DNA of 64,000 bases, from the NCBI GenBank assembly GCA_003024785.1, contig PUQB01000002.1:193501-257500 (forward strand). The letters are read 5' to 3'. Below are positions 48,198 through 60,070 of this stretch, one piece after another (positions within the stretch are counted from its first letter, which is position 1; each line of letters starts with the position of its first letter). The position numbers and the translations under genes are program-made. This DNA comes from Selaginella tamariscina (lineage: Eukaryota; Streptophyta; Lycopodiopsida; Selaginellales; Selaginellaceae). The notes beneath the pieces are model-generated. The model was not told where the DNA came from. It made no database searches and saw only the letters and a list, made by a program, of their open reading frames with translations.

Positions 48198-48517
48198 TAG
48201 ATGCATGCATGTACATGATGTTTCTTCGACTGATATATCGAAGCCACTCACCATGAGCTCACCATCACATGGAACCATCAGTTTTTCAGTCGATAACTTA
48301 TGCAATCTAATTTAATTTTCTGGTTAAAAATCAACATTTAATATCTGATCATCCCTCAGGCTAGGGACTTACATGAAATGTTCAAAATACAACTGAGTTC
48401 ACTGTTATAGTGAGTATCTTTCTTTCAATCATGCATGATTTTTTTATACCGTCGTTGTCCAGAAATGGTTGTAGATGTATTATTATTACTTGATCTTGGA
48501 AGACCCAAAGATATAGA

Positions 48518-48781
48518 CAAGATGATTTCAACTTGTTTGTCACTATCTTTCAACTTCTACAATATTTTAACTTGTGTAGTATTTAATATCATGATATGAT
48601 TATTGTTAATTTAATACCATTATTTGCTCCATTAAAAGGAAACTTTATATAATACACTAACAAGATGATTTCAACTTGTTTGTCACTATCTTTCAACTTC
48701 TGCAACGTCTAACTTGTATGGTATTTAAGATCATGATACTATTACTGTTAATTTAATACTATTATTTACATTATTAAGTGG
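48518..48781. repeat. Two-copy tandem repeat, period 143
   Basis: CAAGATGATTTCAACTTGTT occurs at 48,518 and 48,661, and the similarity continues through the TTTGTCACTATCTTTCAACT and GTATTTAA(T/G)ATCATGATA words of each unit. Confidence 0.8.
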
Positions 48782-49465
48782 ATAATATACTAATAAATAT
48801 GCAAGCATATAAAACAATAAAAGAAAAATGTGTGTGTGAGGGAGACGGGGGAGTGGTGTGTGCATAGATTTACAAGCTTCCGTTTGTTTTATTGTCAATG
48901 ATTACGAGTCCTACAAATATGGCTGTTTTAAATGAGTTTTTTCCACACACACACATGTATAGACACACTTATACGCCAGGACAACATCTGATATGACACC
49001 ATTAAGATCTTTTTATGGACGTACATATGACATACTAAGCTCGATTATCCTTGTGTAACGTACTTCTAATGGGAAAGTATAAATGTATATATAGACTATA
49101 CACCATAACAGATATATACCTGAAATCTGTGTTGAACAAGTCAAAGTCCCACGACGTTCAACGCTTAAGATCAGATCTTAACCATTAGAATTGGTCAGAG
49201 TTTGACTTTTATGGACTTAATTTGACTTGGTAAAACTTGTCATGTTGACGGTTTCGATGAAACAGCTTTGGATAGATAAGTCAAGACACACGTATTTGTA
49301 TATATATGTATATAAGTAGGTAAATATATGTTGTATATATATATTTGAAGTTTTGCAAACATATTCACTTTCATAAAACCCCAACTTAATAAAGGATGTT
49401 AAATTATTGTGTTGTATATACAAAGTTTTATAATTATTGTCTTAGCAGGTCACTCTTATAACCAT

Positions 49466-49801
49466 TTAAAAATAGTACTCCATCACCGAGGCAATAATTC
49501 TTGAAGGTAAGGGTTCTGCATAAGCAGATGATTCAGGCCTTGTTCTTGCAGTTGCTCCCAACCACCGTTTTACATCCAATGTTAGTCCAGAACAGAGTCT
49601 TTCGTTGCATGGATTCATAATCAACGGACAGAAATATGTACAATTTGCATCACATTTTACAGTATATTCACTGTTGCTCAATATATTAGACTGCAGATAG
49701 AATTCACAACTTGTAATGGATTGGACATATTCAGCTTGTGATTTCAGGCTGAAAGTAGCAGCCGCCAGGAGCATTAATATTTCACCAGAAACAATATCCA
49801 T
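49466..49801 (-). CDS. Small cysteine-rich, probably secreted protein
   Basis: A 111-residue frame from the Met of MDIVSGEILMLLAAATFSLK, which gives a signal-peptide-like start (a hydrophobic run ILMLLAAATF, then SQA as a possible cleavage site). The longer frame adds 18 residues that spoil this. Six cysteines follow: SCEF, KCDANC, YFC, NPC, LC, that is C-x18-C-x3-C-x3-C-x7-C-x4-C, then a basic tail RWLGATARTRPESSAYAEPL. The pattern suits a small disulfide-bonded peptide, but I do not recognise a family. The part coding GATARTRP overlaps a block that recurs upstream of SAUR members 5 and 6, so copies of this gene may once have been duplicated with the SAURs. A TATATATATA run lies a few bases upstream of the ATG. 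Confidence 0.4.
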   Translation of the reverse strand: MDIVSGEILMLLAAATFSLKSQAEYVQSITSCEFYLQSNILSNSEYTVKCDANCTYFCPLIMNPCNERLCSGLTLDVKRWLGATARTRPESSAYAEPLPSRIIASVMEYYF

Positions 49802-50466
49802 ATGTATATATATATGTCTTGGATGATAAGATGTCTCTGCAGATGGGGCCGTCAATGGTCAGAGCCACCATCATTTTAACAGGCCGTCCATATGTCTTAA
49901 GATGTAACATGTCCCTCTGGCTGACTAGATGGGTTTATATGAAATGCGGCATGGAGGCTGGGGAATACATCGCCAATCTCGAGAGTGTTGTCTGTAGAAG
50001 AAGAAGCAAACTTTATGGTGTTCACTAGTAGCCAGACATATGAATGAATGTTTGGAAATGTTAATCTTTCAAATACTTGACCTATATGACTTTTTCTTCC
50101 TGTTTAACACAAGCCCAAACTACACATTCTTGAACTTAATCCATATGGTTTCGACTTGTATAATATAAACTTAATTATGTCATGGTTTTGACTTAATACG
50201 ATAATATATGAGATAATTTGGTAAATTTTATTGAATGGACTGCTTCAAACTTTTATGCTATGTTAAAAATAGTAGACGCCATTCTATCCAAGAATCTGAA
50301 GCCTTTGTCGTGTTCCAGTCCAGTGGAGTTTTTTTTAATATTAAACATTTCCATTTACTAAAAGGACTATGGCCCTGCATGCATGTGAAAGCCCATGTGG
50401 ATGGTCCTTTGTTTAGGTGCCTATCAAACGCTCTTTTTCTACAGAATTTTATTCCCTGTTTCCAAC

Positions 50467-50475
50467 TATATATAC
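50467..50475 (+). promoter_or_regulatory. TATA box of SAUR member 7
   Basis: TATATATAC, 85-93 bases upstream of the ATG at 50,560, the same spacing as members 5 and 6. Confidence 0.6.
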
Positions 50476-50559
50476 TCACAAAGTTCAGTTCTACACAACT
50501 ATGTCTGATTTCTCTATCAAAGTTCATTGTTTCTATACACAGTTCAATTCCTTTGAGCA

Positions 50560-50975
50560 ATGGCAATCTTTTCAAAGGTTGGAAAGGCTCTTTTCAAGTC
50601 CGGTTCAAGAAAGAAGCTGGAACGCACTTGGGTAAACAGTTCTTCGATGTCTTCAGATTCATGTAATTGCTATGACAGCGATGAGGAAGCCGATTGTCAC
50701 GGGATTCCAGCGGATGTTCCCAAGGGATGCATGGCTGTGTAGTGGGGAGTGCTGAAACGAAGAGATTCGTGGTGGGGACTCATCTTCTAAAGAATCCTGT
50801 GTTTCAAGTGCTTCTCCAGAGAGCAGCAGATGAATATGGCTATGAAAATGCAGGAGCACTCACTATTCCCTGCGATGCTGTTCTGTTCGAGCATTTTTTG
50901 TGCTTCTCAAGAACAATGACCCTGCAGGGACCCTGCGCAGAGGTAGATGAGCTTCTTGCATTCTACACAGGTTAG
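50560..50975 (+). pseudogene. SAUR: SAUR with a frameshift in the core (member 7)
   Basis: It begins MAIFSKVGKALFKSGSRKKL, has a shorter Ser linker (NSSSMSSDSCNCYDS), an acidic patch, and IPADVPKGCMAV, then stops at 50,742: relative to MAVYVG one T is missing (GTGTAGTGGGG). The next frame carries the rest: VGSAETKRFVVGTHLLKNPV, FQVLLQRAADEYGYENAGAL, IPCDAVLFEHFL, then a second small disturbance (CFSRTMTLQGP in place of WLLNNNDPAA), and the normal end EVDELLAFYTG. Two or three breaks. Its linker is the most diverged in the array. Confidence 0.85.
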
Positions 50976-51266
50976 ATTCTACCATTGATGCAGCTTAATC
51001 AAAGTTGCGAAAGGTGAAGAGGACATTGAATTTACCAAGAATTTCATGGATAAGTCTCATGTGGGCATGGCTTTTCCCCTTACAATACCAAGGGAATCCG
51101 CCATAGGATACACTTGTACGGCCATGAACAGGCAGTACGAATTCTTTTTGTATGAAATTTTATTTAATTGATGAAGACACTTTACTCTGCACTCGCTAAT
51201 ATTATGTCATACATGTTACATTACATTCGTTATAATTTATTTGCACCTTATTAAAGATATTTTCGT

Positions 51267-51486
51267 GCTTAATTTTAAAATTTATTCTAATGGATTGAAA
51301 TAATAATAAATAAATCTTTTTTATTTTATATAATAATAATAAGAAAGTATTATTATCTATTACGTGCTTATTATCATCGGCTTAATTTTAAAATTTATTC
51401 TAATGAATTGAAATAATAATAAAAAATATTTTTTATTTTATATAATAAAAAATAAAGTATTTATTATCTATTATGTGCTTATTGAA
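51267..51486. repeat. Two-copy tandem repeat, period 113
   Basis: GCTTAATTTTAAAATTTATT starts at 51,267 and at 51,380; both units continue through CTAATG(G/A)ATTGAAATAATAA and a TATTATCTATTA(C/T)GTGCTTA end. Confidence 0.85.
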
Positions 51487-51994
51487 ATAAAATTAAAAAC
51501 CCTTTAGAAAGGAAAATTTAAGTTTAACAAGAATACAAAAGAATCAACTAATATGCTGTTACTTATATAGAATTTTCTTTTTGTTCTTTTAAGTACTTTA
51601 AATGAAAATTAACTAAATGCTATAAACTAAGCTAGCAAAGAAGTTGTAATACAAATGTGAAATCAAGTAATCTTTAAATCTTATTCATTACGTAAGTTCA
51701 ACATATTAAATAACATTTGTTTCATGTTATACCTTCCTCAAATTATAATATACATAATTTTTTATTAATACAATAATAATAAAGTATTATAATAATGAAG
51801 TGTTTATTTACTTTAAATCAACATACTGTTTTATAAAACTACATTCAAATATAAATTAAAGTTCTTATTGTAAATATGTTTTAAATTTACATTTTAATAT
51901 AAATTTTGTTATATCCAAGTCCTCGTTAGGTATTAAGATTCAACAATTGCTTATATAATAATAAATACCATTCATAACGAAATCATTAACTTTC

Positions 51995-52527
51995 TTATGC
52001 TCAAATATGAGTGCTAAGCCTTGGGCATCTGCTCAAGGAAGGTTAAGTCTTATAACCTAGTTATGGGTGTGTGTGAAATATTTGGACTTAAAGAACCAAG
52101 CTTATTTAATAAAGGCCCTTTCATGAAGCATGTGCTTAAGGTTGTTCAACATTATTAAACACTTGTGTTTGACTATAATGCACACTTGTGTTATAATAAA
52201 TCTTAGGTCTAGGTATAACTTGGCCCATAAATTCATAAGAGTTAACTATGGATCAAGTTATCCCTTGTAGTTACGTAAGGTTTGTACACTTAGGTGAGAG
52301 TGTTTTGTCCAAGTGTAATGGATAATACCTTTGCCTTTATTATAGGGTATATGTTAGAGCACGTTTCTTTATGGTGGTGTTAGAATATAAACCTATTTAG
52401 GTTTGCTATAGTTAAGTCACTTTAGGGCATTTAAGTATGATCCTGAGAGTCCTTAGGGTTATTCTAGAAGATTTAGCATTGCTCATGTTGACGATGATAT
52501 TGAATGGACACTTAATAACCACATGTT
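51995..52527 (+). repeat. Dispersed repeat, copy C (AT-decayed, normal orientation)
   Basis: GTGCTAAGCCTTGGGCATCT then GCTCAAGGAAGGTTAAGTCT at the left end; the segment that is inverted in copy B is here in the copy-A orientation (CTTATTTAATAAAGGCCCTT before a CATGAAGCATG word). The right end keeps TTAGCATTGCTCATGTTGA. As in copy B, C and G of copy A are often T and A. Confidence 0.7.
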
Positions 52528-52529
52528 AA

Positions 52530-55500
52530 ATCAAAATTTAATAATATATATGAATTGTATAATAACTTTAATTTTGTCTTTTTCATATATGCTATCATTA
52601 TTAATCAACTTTTATAAACTTTTTTACATATGATTCATGCATTCAAAATTGACTTTCATTTATGTTGCATTCTTATCGGTGAACTTCAAAATCTTTAATA
52701 TACAATGCACTTTCATTCCATAAGGATAATCAACTCTGCACTCTAAAAGTCAAACTTCTTAATTAGTTAATAGCTTCTTGATATAAAAATCAAACTTCTT
52801 AATTAGTTAATAGCTTCTTTAATATCAAGAGTTTTAAATTACTTCTTATACCAATCATTATTCATCACAAATTGTTGCATACTTTTTAACATTGTGTCTT
52901 CCATATAATGACTTATAACTAGAAAACTATAAATAAAACAAGTAGGTGTTATTTCATTAAAAAAGTTTCTTACATAAAATAATTGATCAATTTTTATTTT
53001 AAAATGTTTAAAGAATAAGAGAAAATTATAACAAGAGCAAAACTATCAACATAGTTTAACATTTAGGTTGTAGTTGAATATGGATTTTTTTCCATAGGTT
53101 TTTAATATTCCATTAAGAGACATAACCTTCATTATAATAAGTTTAATGGCAATCTTACCTATAGTAAACAATAAAATCTTTTATTTTTGTAATGTGTTGC
53201 AAGATTTGTCACACATGTTAATCATGCTTATACAATTTAAATTAAAATAAAAAATCTTGAAAACATCAAGAAAATTATGAAACATATTGTTTGCCATGTG
53301 GGTGCAAACATTGTTGATGCATTGGTGAGATTAAAAAATGCTACAAGGTATTTAAATTGTATATAACAAGTGTAAAAAATCATTTTTTATTCATCACTTT
53401 ACTTAATGTGTATTCTCCTTAATGATTAATTTTTATAAAATATCAAATTCTCAACAATAGCTCAAGCATATTAAAAACAAGAGAAAATGACTACTTTTTT
53501 AAAATAAATATCATATTCAATTAAAATAATCAACCACTAGATAATACTCCCATCCTATTTAATCATAAAAAATAAACCTAAACCCTAAATCCTAAAGTTC
53601 TAGTGAATTCCTAAGGATGTATGCACTTTAATGTTTTAATTGCATAAATATAACATTAAAAGATGTATACTAGAGTATTCATATGAGTTTATCTATTAAA
53701 CCGATGTAATAAATTTATATTGGTTATATGTAATAAAAGTTTTTAAACTAGGTGTAAACTCGAGTGTGTTTGAACAATTATGATTTTTTACTTGTTTTTA
53801 TATATTAGTTTTATATTTTAAAATATTTTATAAAACTTTTACGATATTCAATTTTTTTATTAATTCAAAGTATGGTACTACAATATCACTCCTTATTGTT
53901 CTCTCATGTAATAAATATTTATTGAATTGCTCATCATCTAAATGAAAGATCGTAAGTTTAATTATTGTTTAGCTTACATACATTTATATGTCTTAAATTA
54001 TTAATACTTAATTAATAAACTAATTACGTATAAATTTATTAATATATAATCATATAATTGTTTAATATATATTTAAGTATTTACCAAGGTTATGCCTTCT
54101 TTTCCGAGTTCCTCCAATTCATTCCGATCAAATCTATTTATAATAATAGTATTAACATGTATATACATACATATATATATATAATATATATAATACAATC
54201 ACAAATGTAATATATGTATACACATAGGATAAAGATATAGACATACATACAAGCATATATACATATATACACATAAATACATATAGACATATATATAGAA
54301 AATATGTCTACATTTATGTTCTTTTCATTAAAGGTGAAAGTAAAGTTTATACCCCTTTCAAATTTGCCAAAGTTAATTTATTATATTGTAAGTGGAGTGA
54401 ATTTAATACAATTAATTTTAAATTAATTTTTCATTACAAATTCAAATTTATTCTATTTTCTCCATAAATTTCAAGATAGATTCATTTGCTCAATATTCAA
54501 TTTTAAATTCTTTTTAAACAGGAAAAGTTTTCTTTAAAAAGTAAGACTCATCTGAGTGGCATTTGCAAATGTCATATATGCATTGGATCCTACTATTTTG
54601 TACTCTCCAAAGTCCAAGACATACATAAGACTGTTGCATGTTATAATCTCAATATCCACCTCATCTATGTCTATTTCAATTTATATCATGTGCATAAACA
54701 TTTTCAATTCTTTTACAATTAAATTAACATTCAAACTCATTTTTTTAACTTAACTTTTTTTTTTGTTAACAATATAAAATTCATGTTAAAAATAATTTTG
54801 AAAGTTCTTTCAACATTTCCATATTGAACACTGGTAAATTCTTCAAAACTTCCCATTTAAATATAAATAATAATCGTGCAATTTTAACAATGTGCAATTT
54901 TAAAACACTATGTTATGAATCTTTTCTATTAAAAGTTCATGACATCACATTCCTCTATTAAACATTTCCATTGCTTTATGTAATTATTCACATTGCAAAT
55001 CTATATTACATTGATTGTGTATAAGTTTTAATATGGCATTTAAAGTACTGAATAAATTTATACTTATGAATTTTTATTTCTTAAATTCAAAATTTAATAT
55101 GAAACAATTTAAAACTCAACTTACTTGTTCACACTTAAAAAGTAATTTTTGAATGTCTCAGTTCCAAAATTTATAACTTATATTACAATTATACATATAC
55201 AATAAAAAGTTATATAAGAAAGTATAATAATAAAAAATATATATAATATACTATTAATATACCATGTTTAAGTTAAGAGGATCATATATTCTCAATTGAA
55301 TGTAAGAAAGTGTAATATCTTGTTGTAAATTGATTTCAATTTTAAAGTTTATTAGCAAAATCTAATTAAATAAAAAGTCAATTACGTCATTTGATTAAAT
55401 AGTATTAAATTATATAGATCCTTTACAAAGGAAAAATATTAATTATTAAGTTCTGTTATATAAGAAGATATTAACATCGTCACATATTAACCCCATTCAC

Positions 55501-55955
55501 ACATCCAATTCAAAATCTGATCTCACGGCTGAGTAAAAATTCATGTGTTGTTTGTTACGTACATGGTACATGTTGATGTGTAAGTCTTGTGTGTGCATGT
55601 GTGACAGAAAGTGTGTGTCTGTGAGTGATTGTGTGAGAGAGTACGCTTGTGTATTAATACGACATGTTGAGGGAACCTGGCCATAATGTGTGTGTGTGAG
55701 AGAGAGACAACTCAGTGTACCAAATCTAATTATATGTTAGTTTGTGTACATATCAACATGTATATACATGAGTACACAGAAGTTTGTGGGTTATGTAGAT
55801 ACTTCTAGCATATGTCGATCCCAAAGAATGCCATCACTACATTATTGACACAAAAAACACCGCAAACGAAACGAATGACCGGACCAACCCCAATCGAGAA
55901 GCGATATTGTCTGAACGCGTTTCAGAATGAAAAATAGCAATTAAGGAAATTGCAG
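52530..55955. other. AT-rich gene-free stretch
   Basis: Over 3 kb of A/T-rich DNA with ATATAC-type runs (54,150-54,300), a duplicated AATCAAACTTCTTAATTAGT phrase (about 52,748 and 52,787), and GT/GA runs near 55,600-55,710. No gene supported. Confidence 0.55.
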
Positions 55956-55959
55956 ACCT

Positions 55960-56548
55960 CTAATACTTTCCGTTCTTACTTTTGTTTGGCAAGACTTTCT
56001 TGGTCTTGCCATTAAGACTGTTCTGCTTCTTCCATTCCCAGAGGGGAACCCTCAGATCGTCCTTCTTGGCGATCCTAGTGAGCAAAGGAATGAGCTTGAG
56101 CAGCTCCTTGTCAGTGCTGGCATTGGAACCGAGAAGAAGGGAATTGGAAGGGCATTCTCTGTATTGTTCTTGTAAGTCTCTGGTTTGTCATCCACCACTA
56201 CAATCTTCTTCATGTCCCTGCCCAGAAGAGCAGCTGGCTTCACCACAAAATCTACGCACGAATCCCCATACAGCCTGTGCGTGACACACTTGTGCTTGCG
56301 ATCGATGTCATCGATTACCTTCTCAGCACATTCCCTTGTCCCGCGGTGAATATCGCAACCTCGTACAGATTCTTGACTGCCTCCAGGAAATCATCCAAGC
56401 ATGGCCTCCTTACCTCACCATCAATCAGCGTATTGTCTAGATCGAGCACGAGAGTCGGCGCCCACGGTGCTGCGAGAGCTGCGGGGGCAACAGCGCCATG
56501 TCCAAAACCCTGAATCTCCCTAACCCTAACCCTAGGGTCTATCTGCAC
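55960..56548 (-). pseudogene. FCP1/SCP-like HAD phosphatase, frameshifted, intronless
   Basis: The HAD motif APTLVLDLDNTLIDGE is followed by RRPCLDDFLEAVKNLYEVAI and FTAG, the 'RP....FL......Y.....FTAG' signature of CTD-phosphatase-like (FCP1/SCP/TIM50) proteins, which dephosphorylate Ser/Thr residues. The second half reads DDIDRKHKCVTHRLYGDSC, AALLGRDMKKIVVVDDKPET, then LLKLIPLLTRIAKKDDLRVP and a Lys-rich end closing at TAG 55,960. The usual catalytic DLDET is here DLDNT; the first two Asp are kept. Frames change at about 56,335 (TAGQGN against TAG-RECAEKVID) and at about 56,135 (after ALPIPF), so it looks recently disabled. No intron is seen across the whole length, which suggests a retrocopy or an intron-poor family member. 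Confidence 0.75.
56512..56538. other. Short telomere-like word at the 5' end of the phosphatase frame
   Basis: CCCTAACCCTAACCCTAGGG. Such telo-box-like words are common in 5' ends of plant growth-linked genes; it is too short to be an interstitial telomere. Confidence 0.5.
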
Positions 56549-56559
56549 CTTAATTCCTT

Positions 56560-59500
56560 TTATACTTTATTAAGTAAACTTTTTAACTTTTCAAATATAT
56601 TATTCCATATTTCAATTGTAAACTTTTTAATTATTTTTTTCCTTTAAAATTATAAGTTGCTCTTTTACAATTGTACTGGGACACAAATAATATTAATTGT
56701 TAAGATAAGAAAGTTCATTAAATAACATGGAAGTAAAATTATTAAAATTGTAATAATATTCTATATATCAAGTATAAAATATGTATATTAAATTGGAGTT
56801 ACAATTTTGTTGTGAAGGATTATCTTAGTGTTCGTAATAATCACTGCAACTGAGACCAAAATTTTACAACCTTGTTATTTAGTTTAACAAATAGATTTGA
56901 CTTGTTCACTGTAACATCAAAGTTATCAAACCATTTAAAATGTTTAAAACGTTTGAAATTTACTTTTAAGTGTTTTAAATTATATATGTCTTTGTAATAT
57001 CAACAAAGATTAATGTCAATACACCTTTAGTTCATCTTATTATTCCTCTTTAATTTTAATTTTTGATCATATCAAGAGTCCCACAGTCCTAATTAAATTA
57101 AATAGTGAATCACAAGAGTTTTTATTAAAACAATCGTATGTGAAAAACCTTAAGAGGACATCATTTCTTTAGTACCGACACTTAAACATAAAGAATTATA
57201 GATTATGTAAAAATATTTAAAAATATTCCATACATAACAAAGCAAATCAGAAATTTAAAATAATTTAGATAATCCATTGTTTGTTTTTAGAGTTTTTGAA
57301 TTTTCTTAAAAGTGACAATATTAAATTTTTTTATAATCACACTTATATATGTTATAATTAATTTTTCTTTTGTTACTTAATTTTCTTCTTTTATTCTAAA
57401 TAAGAATTTCAATTTCAAATTTGAGAAAGTGCACACATTTATGCCATACAAATTTTGGACAAATAAGAGGAAATAATTTTATTTTGCAGCAATTTGATTT
57501 CTTATAACCAATCACCACTTATTAAATCTTAACTCTGTAAGCCGAGTCTAAATATATTTCTTTATTACTTCACCACACACATACCACTTTGGCAGGCACG
57601 TGCGCAGACACACACATGCGCATGTATTTGCATCAAAATGAACCCTGTCTCTCACCGTGTATTTGTTTGTGTATACAAATGTATATAAATGTCACGAGTG
57701 GTATCTGAAGAGTACCACCATGTTCATACAAAATCATCATAAGCTAAATGAAAGTCTTTATATATGTGATAGCTCACATCCGATTAAATACCTCAATAAA
57801 TTGGACTAACTGAAAATACATAAAATATGAATTGCGAATGTAAATGATGTATCACAGTAAGTTTCATATGGCTACACACAAATCAATGGATGCGTGTTGG
57901 TTTATCTTGAAATACCAGCCTCCAAACATATTTTTAATTCTTGCATACCCATAATAACAACATTTAAGATATTATTATATTTTAAATTTTTGTTAATTAA
58001 CTTATTTATATAAATTTAAGACAAATTATCTTAATATTTGTTTCATTTTATATATCTTTTAAATTACATAATATATACAATGATTCCTAATAATGTGACC
58101 ATTTTCTTTTAACATGATATTCTTTAAATTTAACAATATATTCTTAAGTTTAATATTTAGCAACAATTTTTGCATTATAATTAATAAGTCACAACCACAC
58201 ATACACAATAAATATTAATGTATTTAAACTATATGTTTTATATGCTAATTAGAATGGTTTAGACAAACTTCATTTTGTTCAACATCCATGTTGATTATAT
58301 GTTTTTTTTATAGTCTTTTATTTTTAATTATTATGTTACATGTATCTAACAAAACTAATAATCTAACTTTAAATAAAAAACTTGAACTTAATAAGTCTCA
58401 ATTTGCAACATACAGTGATTTTTATGCAACTTACTTAGAAGTCTTTTAAAAAAAATTGATTTATTATATATGGTTAAGTTAAAAGTAGCGAGTTACTTCA
58501 CAATGAACTTGAATCGTAAGGTTTGAAATGAGTTTATGCATTATAAACTTATAAAATACCACAAGTGTTAAAATAAGATTAAAATGTTTTTTATATACTA
58601 TCTTTTAAGGAGATGTATAAAGAGGAAAAGTAAAACTAACTTATGGGATCCCTTTAATGGCACCACGGACCGACTTTAATCTTTTGTGAAAGATTTGTTA
58701 ATCACTATGATAAGGTAACCAATAGAAGAAGCTCTTGATATATAATAATCTTGTTTAGTAAAATACAGTTCCAATTATGATTATAAAAAAGTTATAAATA
58801 ATTAGGATAATGTTGAAGATAATGAGCATCACATAATAGTGTTATTAATAAGAAAAAAAAAGCATCATGTGTTTGTGAAATTATAGGAGTGTTACGATGA
58901 CATAAATAGCGTGTAAAAAGAACCACTACAAGAGATAAAATAAGATTATGTTGTTCATACTCCATTTAAAAAGCGCTTCATATTACATAGGATAATCAAT
59001 AAACCATGAAAAAAAACATGAATGTGTTAGGTGGTCAATAATGTTATAAGGCTCATATTAAAAAATTAAATTATGAATGTATTAATTATTAATTATATTA
59101 TAAATTGTATTTTTAACATTATGTTACCATGAGAATCAAATTATGAATGTGTTTATGTATTAATCACATTTTAAATCATGTGTACTTAGAACTTTTTTGA
59201 AATTTCTTTACGATTTCAACCTTTCAAACCACATACTCAAGCATGTGAAATTTAATTATGAATGCGCTACGTAATTAACAAAGTTGTAAGGCTCCATCAG
59301 TACAAAGAAACGATAAATGTGTTTAATTACTAATTATGTTATAAATTATATTTTTAATATTTTGATATCATAAGAATGAACCATGTATGTATTTAATAAT
59401 TAGCCATGTTGTAAACCATGTGTTTAATACTCTCTTGCTACATACATTCAATCATACATGTCTTAAACATATACTTAATAGTGTTGTAAAAAACATTAAA

Positions 59501-59850
59501 ACATGAATGCTATAAAACCAAACCATGAATATAATTAACTTATGATTGTATTGGATATATCTCATTAAGTTGAAAAGTTATTAATTAAATGGTATTTTTA
59601 AAATGAAAATGATTTTTAAACCTAATATTTGGTGATGATTTAAAATAAGAAAGCTTAGGTGGATTTAATGTTGAAAATGAAATTTCAAACATATTTAAAG
59701 TCGAGTGCTAATCTTAATTTATATTTAAAAGTAATTTTATGAAACAACATAAGTGAATTTTAAAGTAAAATAAAAAACTATCATGATAAAGTTCTTCTAT
59801 AAAGTAATATTTAATGTTATTAAAGTTTTTAAAAATTTAATAAAAGTATT
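56560..59850. other. AT-rich gene-free stretch
   Basis: No ORF with protein-like composition. From about 58,980 to 59,540 the phrase AACCATGAATGTGTT(T)A with ATTAATTATATTATAAA variants recurs at least six times with uneven spacing, so an old, loosely tandem repeat may be present. Confidence 0.5.
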
Positions 59851-59854
59851 ATTA

Positions 59855-60070
59855 TGATATAACAAGATCGACTTGAAAGAGCAGATATATAATAAAAATG
59901 TCCGATGTATTAGTTTACAAAAACCCTGTTTATATACAGGAGACCTCCTGCCACGTGGCACACATGCAACATGTGGCGCTGACACATGGCACCACCCCAT
60001 GTGTCACTACGCATGTGTGTATATACACATGCGTATATACGGTATATTAACTAATATACAGTATCTTACA
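59855..60070 (-). repeat. Probable 3' LTR of the gypsy element
   Basis: On the minus strand a purine tract AGAGGGGAGGATAG is followed by TGTAAGATACTGTATATTAG, the expected start of a 3' LTR. It includes a CTGTATATAAACAGGG TATA-like site, a G-box CCACGTGG, and several inverted words built on CATGTG/CACATG. The end at GTTATATCA (59,855) is a guess from the TG...CA rule. The 5' partner lies outside the window. Confidence 0.55.

Noticed and set aside
50235-50666. 143-residue plus-strand ORF upstream of SAUR member 7
   Set aside because: It overlaps the SAUR start in another frame and its sequence looks like translated promoter DNA.
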